Shown here in pieces: positions 36,281 to 47,921 of a stretch of 64,000 nt of DNA; within the stretch, counting starts at the first letter, position 1, and every line of letters begins with the position of its first letter. A model generated the notes under the pieces. The model saw only the letters and a list, made by a program, of their open reading frames with translations. It was not told the DNA's origin and did no database searches. The position numbers and the translations under genes are program-made. The DNA lies in NCBI RefSeq assembly GCF_030272615.1, contig NC_081409.1, positions 475,162,573-475,226,572 of the forward strand. Direction: 5' to 3'. The DNA comes from Cryptomeria japonica. Its lineage: Eukaryota; Streptophyta; Pinopsida; Cupressales; Cupressaceae.

Positions 36281-37467
36281 TATTGGCCATTTGGTGGAAT
36301 TGATTATGTTTTGCATTGATGTTTTGTCATTGATGTCAACACTAGTTGTTTGGATGCTTTACCGGTATCCTTCTGATCCCAATAGGATGAGTGGTTTCTG
36401 GTTAACTTGGATCCAACATGATCTGATAGCCTTCGATATAGTCTGGTGATGGAATTGGCTTATTCATGATACTTATACTCATATTTGGTCAGTTGGTTTT
36501 TGTCTAGTGATTGGATACTATCCTGCTTTCTTAGAACATTGGTTTCTAGTTCCGGCGAGGGCTTCATTGACAAATATTTTGATGGAGATCTTTGATGAAT
36601 TGCATAAGTGGTGTTGGTGCAGCTTCTGATGGAGTTTCAGGATGTTGTTGGTGATCATGTTTGAGACTTGGCATTTGGAGATCATTGTTGAAGCGTGTGG
36701 ACCTATACTTGGTCTCGATCGATCTAGGTTATGGACCGACATTAATGTAACATGTGGATAGGACCTATTGAAGTATTTCTGAGATGTCTTATGTGTTGAT
36801 ATCACTTATTTGGTCTAAGTTTGACATGGTTTGTAATTATGTAATTGGTTTATTGTCTAGTGGCTGACCTGATTATTTATGGTTGAGGGTTTGTATAAAT
36901 AGATGTAAGATCTCATTATAGATAATCATGGTTAATGGTCATGGAATGTAAAGTGCTAATAATGTAATATCATTCAGGAAGAGGAGTTGGTCGATCATTG
37001 GACATCAAATTGGGTTTATGTAAGAGGATTTAGTCCTTTGGTATTGAACTTAACTGGAACTGTACTCAGGCATAGAAGATGCTATCTTTTGCAGTTCAAC
37101 ACTTCTCCGGATTGTAGTCTGGATTTATTTGTTGTCAGTGAGACTCCTTTTGTGATGAGTAATGTGCTCTAGGTTGTTGGCCTTCCTACAAGTGTAGGTC
37201 TCTTCATTTTAATTCACATACTTACTGCAGAAGTATTATTTGACTGTGGGTAGGCTTCCCACCGTGGTTTTTCCCTTTACCGGGTTTTCCATGTACAAAT
37301 CTTGGTGTTGTGTAGATGGCTTTTATTTTGTGGTTACTGCTTATGCTTAATTTAATTAACTGTTATTCTGGTATTAAAGTTTTAATTGCTAATGCTTCCA
37401 TTAATCTGCGACAACTGATTTATCCCCTCCCTCTCAGTTGTCTTCCAGTTATCTGAATTGTCTAACA
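36281..37467 (+). repeat. Copia 3' LTR (1,187 bp)
   Basis: It starts TATTGGCCATTTGG (expected TGTTGG, one base changed) after the PPT. It ends at TCTAACA following CCCCTCCCTCTCAG, the usual copia LTR end in this window. Degraded gag of a minus-strand element resumes at 37468, so the copia element inserted into that gag. Confidence 0.85.
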
Positions 37468-37942
37468 TACTAGTCATAGGATTGGTCAAAGGAATAGAGG
37501 AATTGACTTGTGTTGAAGGTTGTGAGTAACCTAGGGTTTCGACACAACTCTTGATAAGCGTGACATTAGAATCAACAATATGGGCAATGCCACGCAATAT
37601 ATCACTTCCATTCTTATCACTTTGAAGCATGCACTTAAGACCTTCAATTAATGGAAGAGCTTCACTATTAGGTTATTCTTGGGACATCCATTGTTGAAAT
37701 CTATCAAATTGATTGTCCAATGTAGAAAGTTGATCTAAAGAAACCCTAGTTAAAGCTTCTTCTTCATCATGAGATCCCTCAATGGGCACATGATTAGGAT
37801 GGGAAGAATTAGCATGATCCTCATTAAAGAAGTCACCCAAATTAGGCTCCATGTCCTCAGTAATTAAACCTTGGGAAGCCTTAATTCTAATGCTCCATCT
37901 AATGGGGATAGGATAGGTAGGACTAATAGTGGTAAAACTCAT
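37468..37942 (-). pseudogene. N-terminal gag fragment of a Tat/Athila-like element (element A)
   Basis: It starts MSFTTISPTYPIPIRWS at 37942 and runs in one frame, with a stop after 89 codons, to the copia LTR edge. The composition is hydrophilic and acidic in the middle (FNEDHANSSHPNHVPIEGS, DEEEALTRVS), with a predicted helix (LSTLDNQFDRFQQWM). The position after a 5' LTR and leader supports gag. The capsid domain itself is missing. The protease region at 29798-31010 could belong to the same element, which I cannot prove. Confidence 0.5.
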
Positions 37943-39035
37943 GCACTAGAGGAAAAATTTGAATTTTGAATTGTAGGACAAAACTTGCAAAAATTGAGTA
38001 ATGCAAAATTTATGAAAATAATGATTACACAATTTGAACTTTGTTGGGGGAAGAGGATGACACAATTTCCAAAAATGAAAGGAAATTGGAATTTCAAAAT
38101 TAGAATTTTTAAAATCAAGGCAGACTATAATTAACCTCTTAATTTTAAAAAATTTCTTGAAAATTGAAATGTTGAATTTTGAAGGTATTTCCGATTCTAG
38201 AGGGTTCAAAAATTGACAAATTTAGCCAATCTTCTGGATTTAGGCTACTAATTACAATCATAACAGTCCCCTGAAATTTCAAAAAAAAAGCCGAGGATCA
38301 TGGTGGGAATGCACGTGGTCCAACCAACTTTTTTTGAAAATTTTCAGGGATGGATATTACGATGATTTTAAAGCTAACCCCAAAAAATTGGCGAATTTTA
38401 TGATCTCTAGATGGGCAAAATGAAGACACAAATTTGAAAATAGGACCCTATTGGCATTTTGAAAAAAAAAGAGGATTTGAAGTACAATTTTGAAAAGTGT
38501 CAAACCTAATGCATAGGGATGCCTTGGAAAATGTTTAAGAATCTAAATATTAATGAAATTGATTTGAAATTCACACAAAATCTAATTAAATTTAAAAATT
38601 AGGGTTTGATGTCGTAACCACTTAATTTTGAAATTTGAATTTTAGGAAAAAGGGGGGAAATTGAAAATTTGAATTGTAGAACTAAAAACAAATCTGAGAA
38701 CAATCAGAAATCTGAAAATTAAAGGGAAATTCAATTTTTGCACAAGTTCAAGATGATTTTTGAAAATTAGGGTTTTAACAAGTAACCTCTTAATTTTGTA
38801 GATTTTAATTGCAAATTGAACAAGACAATGAGGAAATTGAATTTGACAAACAAAGCAATTTTCAGATCTAAGACAACTACAAGCAATTTTTTACAAATCA
38901 CAAGTTCGATTTTAAATTTTAAAACTAGGGTTTTTAATGAATTAACCACTAAGTTTGCAGAAAGTTGAAACTTGTAAATGAAAAATATGCAATGTTGTTC
39001 AAAGGATAGCATGCAAGACGTTGGGTTCACAAAAA
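37943..39035 (-). repeat. Element A leader with degenerate 165-bp tandem repeats
   Basis: An AAAATTAGGGTTT motif followed by TAACCNCTTAATTTTG recurs near 38600, 38764 and 38925 (spacing about 162-166 bp), with a more distant copy near 38130. This is AT-rich untranslated sequence between the 5' LTR and gag. A likely PBS lies at the right end on the minus strand (GTGAACCCAACGTC, 39030-39017), but I do not assign its tRNA. Confidence 0.65.
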
Positions 39036-40280
39036 TGTAATGGTGGGAAAATGATGAGTGATAGATCAAGAGGAAAACTAACCCTTTCCCTCAAAGAGAG
39101 ATGAGAGTTTCACTATTGATTATCCTTCAAGCACTTTTCACCATTACATTAAGAAGATAAGGGGTAATTCACTAGATTCAATCTCCACACAAAGATGATA
39201 GATTGAATTTTGAATGAATTAAGAATGTTAAGTTGATCCCCTTATTCCTTTGTTTGATTTGGAAAGGAAATTGATTGAATTATGTAATGCAAAAGTGACA
39301 AAGAATCGATTATAACTTGAGATCTGAATATGGGATGAAGCTGTGCACTTGAATTTGGTAGTAAAATGTCGAGACGAAGTCGCCTTGTGAATTTGATGAA
39401 AAGTTGTCTGGACCGTGGTGGGAATGTACATGGTCCTTCGAAAAATCTGTGAAATGAAAAGGGTTTTTCCACCTCTGCAAATGAAGCTCAAATCCGAAAG
39501 TACAGCTATGCACCTACAACCTACACACACAAAAGAGAGAGAAATGTGTTGGGATTGGGGGTTTGCCTTTAGGTCAAACCCCAGTTTTGGAATTAACCAA
39601 GTAATGAAAGAAAGTACTTGCAAGTAGATGTAAATGAAAGTCTGAATTGTGAATCACCTCAAGGGAGGTTGTAGTAGCAACGTTGATAGAAAAGCTTGTA
39701 TGGAATTGAATGTTGAAATCAATCTCCTCTTCAATGGTTGAATCCTTGACTTGAATGCAACACCTAGCCTTGAAGGGAGACTTGAGAATGCTCAATGCTA
39801 GAAAAGAATGCTTGAATGCTCATGAATGCTTGATCACTTGTGAATTTTTCACTCATCTAGCTTATTGAACTTCAAATTATGCAAATGAGAGGATGAATTC
39901 CCCTTACATACATGATTGAAGTATTTGAATTTTGTCACGGGCCGACAACAGGGAGATTTCTTGCTCACTGCACAACCCACAATACATGCTCCAGAAAGGT
40001 CCTAACCCAAAATAGGGTAGGGATAGGGGTACCATGCCCCTATCCTGGGAGGACAAGGGCACCATGCCCCTATCCAAGGGGGAAAAAGGGCACCACACTC
40101 CTGTCCTATCCCTTTCTCCAAGGCAGAGTGCAGACAGAGTGATGTAGAGGCTAAGGAAGAAGCCATTTTCACAAGCCAAGCACTCTTCGGTCTCCGATCA
40201 GGCTAGAGGATTCCAGTTCACATGCGTGAGGACCCTAATGCAGTCATAAATTGCTAGGGTCACAATATTATGACACTACA
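39036..40280 (-). repeat. Element A 5' LTR (1,245 bp)
   Basis: On the minus strand it starts TGTAGTGTCATAATATTGTG at 40280 and ends CCACCATTACA at 39036, directly before the PBS-like sequence. Its termini differ from those of element B, so A and B are different families. The small frames inside are not supported as genes. Confidence 0.7.
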
Positions 40281-40377
40281 AGAAGATAAAAGTAAAAGTT
40301 TTTGGTCTATTTTTTTCTTGCAGGGTTATCTCATCCACGTTTCCAGGAGGCTTGGAAACTTTTCAAGGTGGGGAGTA
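40281..40377 (+). other. Remnant 3' internal end of an S1-family element with PPT
   Basis: Only about 97 bp of internal sequence remain. The last bases (TTTCAAGGTGGGGAGTA, 40361-40377) form the polypurine tract next to the LTR. Confidence 0.7.
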
Positions 40378-41904
40378 TGGTGCAGGAGCACCTAGGCTAC
40401 AGGAGGTCAAAGGGTTCTATTATGAACAATTTCATTGATATTTGAGCTTTAAAGGTCATTTAAATGTATTTTGAATCAATATGTAAGGCTACATGAGTCA
40501 CTTGTATCAGGTTGTTCAAAATGTCTATTAAAGTCTTAACAGGGTCACTCAGGTTAACATTGGTCTATATGGTCAAATTGTGCCAAATAACCCATGGGAG
40601 GGTAAATATGATATAATATGTTTTTCTTAGTCCCTTGTGAAGTGTCAAGAATGTGTATTCAAATGTTTGAAGTCATTTGGGTTAAAATGCAAAAGTTGTC
40701 AAGTAGGCATAAAAGTTGTCATTACAACAAAAAGTTGCAAAACCAATGTAAAGGGGGGTATGTGTTCAGTTTTAACTATAAAAAAAAATCACAAAAGGTT
40801 TATAAACTATTAAATGGTTGATTTTGATGGTGTGGACAATTTTGAGGAATATTGGGAATGGTTTGATCAGACACACCTCTGACTGTCACCATAGACTCTG
40901 CAGAAATGGTAGGCAGACAAGTGTTTTCTTTCATTTGGGATTAAATACTTGATGTAGTGAGGACAAAAGGTTGGAATGGAGAATTATCTCCATCAATATG
41001 CATTTGTATTTTATTTAAATGGTAGTTAAATTAAATGTTTTGTTGTTGTGTGTTCAATGTTCTTGACAACCTCTAGAACGGTCACATTTTGTTGTTTATG
41101 GGTATTTTTCTATATGAGAATAGATTGAATGATCATTGTAACCTATTTAGAAATTATGTGGGGTGAGTTAATTTTTTTTTTAATAAAGTTTGAGAAAATT
41201 CCATGATGTATTGGAAGAGATCCATGTGATTTTTAGAAAACTGTCATAAACCCTCTTTCCTAGAGTTATTTACAAGGGTTTGCTTATAACTTTGCTTGTA
41301 CCTGATGGAAAAATCTGATTCCTAGTTTATTTTAAAGTAGATTCATAGAGCTTCCATATTCATATTTTATTGTATTTAATAGTTAATTATTCTTTCAGAT
41401 ATTTGATGCCCTAGTAGCATAAAGCAGTAATTTTCTAAGTTTTGTGACAGTAAAATTGGTCTCAGTGCAGAGACCCTAACTCTTAACTCAACCGTTGGAT
41501 TTTTCTAAAGTTTGGATTTGTTTTATTAAGCCTAGTTCTCTACATATCCACCAAAGAGATTTTAAAAATATTGTCTGGCCTGAAATTTATGAATAACAAA
41601 ATCAGAACTATCAAAATAGGGACAGTCAAGTTTGCCACTTTTGTTACTAGTCCAAATCATTTGCAAGTTGGGGATGAGGTGTTTGTGGATGTGAAATGGG
41701 ATGTAATATACCATTGTTGATTAGGAATAATGCTTGAATGTAGATTGAATTGCTCATACATTGAAATGCTGATTGGTTGGTTGTTGGGATAATATGTTAA
41801 GGATGTTGATAATGCCTCTAACTGATTGAAGAATTATGTTGATACATTGGGCTTCATGGATGGTTTGGAGTCCTAGAATGGGTTATGGTAAATGATCTGC
41901 ATCA
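40378..41904 (+). repeat. 3' LTR of the TGGTG family (relative of S1)
   Basis: It starts TGGTGCAGGAGC right after a PPT and ends ATCTGCATCA (1,527 bp). It shares its termini and several interior blocks with S1. Any host TSD cannot be checked because the other end is lost. Confidence 0.8.
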
Positions 41905-42353
41905 GAAAATTACCATGTCTCTAGTCCTAGGTGGTCTCTAGTATGATCTAACTCGCTTAGACAGGTGAAGTCACGCTCTGTGGCAAGCCATCATACTCAA
42001 ATACTCGCAGAAAGCTCTAAAATCACAAAGAACTCTATGAACTCAAATAAAATAAAATGAGCAAATGAAGGGGTGAAATTTCTCTTTATAGCTCAAAATT
42101 CAAGCTTTTTCCCTCTTCGATGGTCATGGTCCCCCTGAACTTCAACACACTTGTAGGTAGGTCAAACAAACTCAAAATCATGTGAAACTGGAAACTATTA
42201 CTCACTAGCATGGTATTGTTAAAATGGTCTCAATTTCATAATTTTTTTGACCACTTTTTCGAGGGGGCATATTTACACCATAAGCGTTACCGAGACATAC
42301 TGGGGTAATAAATTTTTTGTTTTCTTTGAAACAATGTTGTTCCAACATTGTCT
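41905..42353. other. Untranslated 3' internal region of a Tat/Athila-like element (element C)
   Basis: No coding potential recognised. It precedes a PPT and LTR. ACAATGTTGTTCCAACATTGT near 42331-42351 is an inverted repeat. Confidence 0.5.
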
Positions 42354-42367
42354 CAAAGAGGGGCAAA
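42354..42367 (+). other. Element C polypurine tract
   Basis: CAAAGAGGGGCAAA directly before TGTAGACACC. Confidence 0.85.
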
Positions 42368-43497
42368 TGTAGACACCTAAAAATGTCTCATTGATATCAC
42401 ACTAATTATTTGTCTTATTAGTTAAATAATTATTTAATTAATTTAATTATTATTCTTCTAAATCATCACCTCTCATCCTATTAATTATCCAATTTCCAAT
42501 TCTATCATCATTTAATCACTTAACCCTTTTCTAAATATTAATTAAATATTTATTATTTAATTAATTATGATTAATTCCTTTAATTAAATGATCTTTATTA
42601 TTTAGTTAAATTCAATTTCTAATGGTTATATAATTCCTTTAAATTATTTAATTATCTAATTCAAATTTTAAATTCAAATCCAAATCCCCATATTCTAATT
42701 TCATCTAATTTCAATATTCTTCTAATTCAAATTCAATTATAATTTCCCCAAATTCTAATTTCATCTAATTTCAAATACATGTGCAAATCAATTTCATGAT
42801 TTCGAAAATCTAAATTAAATTGAAATTGAATTTCTAAATCAAGTTCAATTCACATGCAAATCAAATTGAATTTCTAAATGATCAAGTTCAATTTACATGC
42901 AAATGGAATCGAATTTCAATTAAAAAATCATACAACACATTCTAAAATCATAACCGATTAATCAATTGTGTTAACACAAATTAAATTAGTTAACTCTTTA
43001 ATCTCCTTTTCTATCTTCCAATTAGCTTTTTTCTAAAAAGCATTCAACCAGTCATCTCCCCAGTTAACTTAATTAACTATTCAACCTACTCAATTAAGTA
43101 TTCAATCTATTCAGTCATCAGTTCAATCAATAGAGTTCCACCTCCAATCAACAATTCAACTATCAATCAAAATATGAGGTCACTTGAGTTCCACCTCTCA
43201 ATCAATATCACCCAAAAATCTATAAATTCAACATCAATTCTCCATTTTCAACAGTCACGAACTTCAAATCTTTGTGCCATTTGTAGGTTAGCAGTGCACT
43301 ATCTGAGAGCCAACATTACTTGAAGAAGAGAAGGACAATGGAAGTGATTTGCATCTATGGAATAAGGATTTTTGATTGAATTATTTTATATCCCTATTGT
43401 CATGTTTGCATACTTTCATTGATTTACTAGAATTCATTAGCTAGAATAGGATTCATAATTTCCTATTTGATTCTAGTTAGCTATGGTGAATTTTACC
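42368..43497 (+). repeat. Element C 3' LTR
   Basis: It starts TGTAGACACCTAAAAATG and matches the reverse complement of 2-1291 throughout. Its end is taken as TTTTAC near 43497, from alignment with that copy, and is uncertain by a few bases. Confidence 0.75.
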
Positions 43498-43810
43498 TGT
43501 AAACACTACCGAAAACCAATTATGAAATGCCACTTTGACTTTTTTTCTCGACTGTACATTGAACTTTCCCATATGTGTCATCATCTCCCAACCAGCATCA
43601 TTTTGTTGATTGCACTATCTGATGATGTGGATGCCACATATTTGTTATGGTTTAGAAACCTCCTCCATTGTTGAGTCATTGGGATGTGTAAGAAGATTTT
43701 GCTGATGGTCATCTTTTGATGTGTACATCCATGTATGCATTGGTGAATCAGCAAGGTGATGATTAAATATCACAGGGACGTAGAATCTCACCAACAATAT
43801 TTATTTTTTT
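43498..43810. other. Unassigned stretch with a diverged partial copy of the next repeat
   Basis: Near 43722 the sequence GTGTACATCCATGTATGCAT resembles the start of the 304-bp unit that follows. No supported gene. Confidence 0.45.
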
Positions 43811-44414
43811 GAGTGTCCATCCACATGTGCATAAGTGAATAGGAAAAATATAATCAAAGCCTCTCCTAAGTGCACGATATCACTGATTTTTCTACATTTA
43901 TATCATTAAGTCGTTGGGATTGATGATCTCCTAGTGGGACTATGACTTTGGAGTGACTTAAAGCATGTGCAAACAGGTGGCTAGCATGAAGGGGTTGGTC
44001 ACAAAAATGATGTGAAAGGCTTAAGTCATGACTTAAGAGACCAAAGACCACCTACAGGAAGTCACTGCGATATTATAACAAAAAGAGACAAGGATTGTAT
44101 GGGTAACTCTTTTTGAGTGTCCATCCACATGTGCATAGGAGAGTCAACAAGATAGAATGAAAGCCTCTCCTAAGTGCATGATCTCACTGATCTATCCATG
44201 TTGGTATCATCAAGTTGTTGGTATTGATGACCTCCCAGTGTGACCATGACTTAAGAGTGACTTAAAGAATGTGCAACCAGGTGGCTAGCAAGAAGGGGCC
44301 AAACACAAAAATGATGTGAAAGGCTTAAGTCATGGCTTTAGAAACCAAAAACTGGCTACAAGAAGTCACCATGAGATTATAACAAAAAGAGAAAAGCATT
44401 GCATGGGTAACTTT
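43811..44414. repeat. 304-bp tandem repeat, two copies
   Basis: GAGTGTCCATCCACATGTGC starts at 43811 and again at 44115. The copies match throughout (CCTCTCCTAAGTGCA, GGTGGCTAGCA, AAATGATGTGAAAGGC, TATAACAAAAAGAGA), with scattered differences. No open frame is shared. Confidence 0.9.
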
Positions 44415-44677
44415 AGGGTTTAGGGAGGCATTTGGGCTTAAGCCCAAAAGATGATGACTTTGGTTTTTTGGCTCTGGTCCTTTTAATCATTCTCCTCAAA
44501 ATTTATTTTTTCTCATTTAATATGATAGTCTTAAAAATAAATGCACATGAATTTTCATATTTGAGCCAAAAATATTGGTCATTCTGGATTTCATTTTGTC
44601 CTATGTCAAAGTTAAAGGTATAGGGTTTAGGGTTTGTGGATAGTTGACTGAGTCTTGTGAAGAAAAACCCCTAACCT

Positions 44678-45484
44678 TGTTGGCATTCTACACTCTAATG
44701 AGAAATGATGGTGTTGTCATTGATGGCAACCTACTGGCAACCTTCAGGCAACCTTTTGGCATTCATCTGGTAAACCACTGACAGGAACCGAAACTGACAG
44801 ACACTTCACCGACAATGGCAACAATGCATACTGGCACCCCAACCGACATGATTAAACTCTTATTTATTGTATTTAATTGTAATTATATTTTGTAAAGATA
44901 ACATGGCATATTGTAATAGACTCATTTATGTATGAGATCTTGTAAATCATTTTGATATAGATGAGAGGAATAGGAATGGGTGAATAATAAGGAAGATATA
45001 TGCAAATGCATAAGGCAGATTTTGTATAAGGTTTATGGTTATAGTATGAGCTTAAACTGGTACTGAACTTGACATAGTTGATGCTAATTTGAAGCAATAC
45101 ATTGTATTGGATTTTCATAATCCATTTTGTAAGTCAGTGAGACTTCTATTTTGTAGATTGAGTAGTGAGCTCTAGGTAGTTGGCCTTCCTGTATGTGCAG
45201 GCCCGTCATTGTAAGTAATATTTATTCATTGGCCAGTGAGTGAATATCGTGGGTCACAAATCCCACCAAGGTTTTTCCCACACTGGGTTTCCTCGTTAAA
45301 CATCTTGTGTTATGGTGTATTTTCTATGTTGTCTTTATTGTTCCTGTTTACTGCATTAATTCTTATTTACCGGTACACTGTTTTGGAATGCAAAATACTT
45401 AATAAGGTTAAATATTTTATCAACCGGTTAGATACTAATTCACCCCCCCTCTCAGTATCTTTGGGACTATCATTAATCCTAACA
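44678..45484 (+). repeat. K1 5' LTR
   Basis: 807 bp. Ends with CACCCCCCCTCTCAG followed by ATTAATCCTAACA. It differs from the 3' LTR by scattered substitutions (several percent by eye), so K1 is not recent. Confidence 0.92.
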
Positions 45485-45486
45485 AT

Positions 45487-45498
45487 TGGTATCAGAGC
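45487..45498 (+). other. K1 primer-binding site
   Basis: TGGTATCAGAGC two bases after the LTR end, the initiator methionine tRNA type. Confidence 0.93.
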
Positions 45499-45555
45499 TT
45501 GGTCCTCTATTTTCAAAAGCCTAACAACTTGAGGAAGATTTTGACACCAGTATAG

Positions 45556-46672
45556 ATGGAGAACTTAAGAAAGCAATTGGAAGGAGCTCTTGTAGACTAT
45601 GATTCAGAGAAGTTGAAGAATATCAAACTTGAAGATGATCTGAGGATTGCACGGGAATGAATTAATTCAAGGACTTTAGGAGAATATTACTATTGCTAGA
45701 AATAAAAGGAAAGAACTTCATGAGAAGATGTAGAATCATAATGATGAAAAGGTAACTCTTAATGAGCTTGTGAACAAGATGAGACAAGAAAACATGACTA
45801 TGAGGAATGAAATGCAAGATATGACTATGAGATTTTGTAAAGACATTGAAGACAGGAAGAAGAATGAAGATGACTTGACTAAGAGACTCAATGATGCTCA
45901 AAATGAAAATCTAAGACTTAGTCATGAAAATGATATGTTAAAGACATATCTGATTCACATGCAACATGACAAAACTGAACTTATGAGACAAATGGGAATT
46001 CTAGAAAATGAGTTGGCTACTGCAAATCAACATAAAGAGAAATTCAAGAAAAGTTCAGAAGAACTTGATGATATGCTGAAAAGTCAGAAACCTAATGGAG
46101 ATACTAATGGACTTAGATTTGAAGTTGGTGAAAGTTTTGGTACTGCAAGCAATCATGATCATAGAAAACTGGTAAGACAACCTAATGCTTACAAATTTAA
46201 TGGGAAATGCTTTAACTGTAAAAAGTATGGTCATAGAGAAAATCAGTGTAGATCTAGAAACAATCAGAACATTAATGCACCCACCGGTCAATGTTCCAAA
46301 TGCAATAAAGTTTGTCATAATTCAGAAAACTGTAGAATGATTGTAAGATGTTATGTTTGTGGAAGATTTGGGCACTTATCTAATCAATGTAGAACACAAA
46401 CCGGCATAGGATATGGAAAGGCTATTCAGAAGAATAATGTGACTTGTTATGCTTGTAACAAAATTGGACATATTGCAAAATTTTGTAGAAGCAAGACTTC
46501 ACCGGAAAATAATAAAGGACCAAGTTTGAAAGGCAAAGAAAAGGTTGATGAGGTAAAGCAAGAATTTTCAAGACAATGGATTAGAAAGACAAATCAGAAT
46601 GTTGATGAGACTATTCCTTCACCGATAGAACAAAGTATTACTCCACCGGCAGGAGATTCTTCATCCAACTGA
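45556..46672 (+). pseudogene. K1 gag remnant: coiled coil and four zinc knuckles
   Basis: It starts MENLRKQLEGALVDYD at 45556, hits a stop and frameshift before 45770, then runs open for 300 codons to 46672. Residues 1-110 of the open part are heptad-rich and predicted coiled coil (DDLTKRLNDAQNENLRLSH, ELMRQMGILENELATANQ). Four CCHC knuckles of pattern C-x2-C-x4-H-x4-C follow: CFNCKKYGHRENQC (46208-46249), CSKCNKVCHNSENC, CYVCGRFGHLSNQC and CYACNKIGHIAKFC (to about 46490). Copia gags usually have a capsid-type domain before this and one or two knuckles. Here the capsid part is missing and the knuckles are multiplied. RNA binding is expected from the knuckles; particle formation is doubtful. 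Confidence 0.85.
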
Positions 46673-47921
46673 GAAGTAATCCTTTGGGAGTATTGCAACA
46701 GGTTGAATATCATGCAGATTACCCTCGGTAGATGGTGAGAAGATAGATTTCTTCTTTACCGACAGATGTGTTAAGTTTTCACTTAACCGGTGAGCATTTA
46801 TTGTAGTTGTTGAAAGAAATTTCATTATAAATCATCAATTTTCCTTCATTTTTGAATCACCGAGCATTCAAACTAGTAGAGAGCATGGAATCTGAGTGAA
46901 GGCATTCAAGGTGAAGAAGTAAAGCAATTTCTTTCAAGCACTTAAACATTATCAGGCAGCTTAAGGTATTTTTCAAATGGCTTCCTCTTCTGCTCCCGAA
47001 TTTATTGCAAACCCTACTGTTGTGGAAATTGTAAAATGCCCTAGGCCTGTTTTCAAAATTATTCCTGAGATAGATAAGCAAGATGATTCCATAGGTGCAT
47101 TTTCAAAAATTCCTAAAGGTATAGCTTATGCTGAAGACCCTATAATTTATATTCACTGCAATATTGAAGAATTAGGTTCTGAGGAAGCGTTAAAGATGTT
47201 ATGAACCTTACTCGAATAAAGGAAAGTGAACTAGAAGGATTGCAACTGGAGGCACATATCTCATTAGTTGGCACATCATTACTCCACCGACAGGAGATTC
47301 TTCATCCAACTGAGAAGTAATCCTTTGGGGGTATTGCAACAAGTTGAATATCATGCAGATTACCCTCGGTAGATGGTGAGAAGATAGATTTATTCTTTAC
47401 CGACAGATGTGTTAAGTTTTCACTTAACTGGTGAGCATTTATTGCAGTTGTTGAAAGAAATTTCATTTTAAATCATCGGTTTTCCTTCATTTTTGAATCA
47501 CTGAGTATTCAAACTAGTAGAGAGCGTGGAATCTGAGCGAAGGCATTCAAGGCGAAGAAGTAAAGCAATTTCTTTCAAGCACTTAAACATTATCAGGCAA
47601 CTTAAGGTATTTTTCAAATGGCTTCCTCTTCTACTCCCGAATTTATTGCAAACCCTACTGTTGTGGAAATTGTAAAATGCCCTAGGCCCATTTTCAAAAT
47701 TATTCCTGAGATAGCTAAGCAAGATGATTCCATAGGTGCATTTTCAAAAATTCCTAAAGGTATAGCTTATGTTGAAGACCCTAGAATTTATATTCACTGC
47801 AATATTGAAGAATTAGGTTTTGAGGAAGTGTTAAAGATGTTATGAACCTTACTCAAATAAAGGAAAGTGAACTAGAAGGATTGCAACTGGAGGCACATAT
47901 CTCATCAGTTGGCACATCATT
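46640..47921 (+). repeat. 641-bp tandem duplication inside K1
   Basis: Unit 1 is 46640-47280 and unit 2 is 47281-47921, both starting ACTCCACCG and ending GGCACATCATT. The unit covers the end of gag, the spacer with a TATA-like ATTATAAAT (46824-46833; altered in unit 2) and the first 75 codons of the second frame. The copies differ by a modest number of substitutions. Confidence 0.95.
46977..47204 (+). pseudogene. First, truncated copy of the K1 second frame start (75 aa)
   Basis: It begins MASSSAPEFIANPTVVEIV and ends EELGSEEALKML. It is duplicated at 47618-47845 with about eight residue changes. It is cut off by the duplication boundary, so it can no longer join the rest of the frame. Function unknown. 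Confidence 0.6.

Noticed and set aside
43483-43674. 63-aa open frame next to the element C LTR
   Set aside because: Overlaps the LTR end, is not conserved in the other LTR copy, and has no family resemblance.
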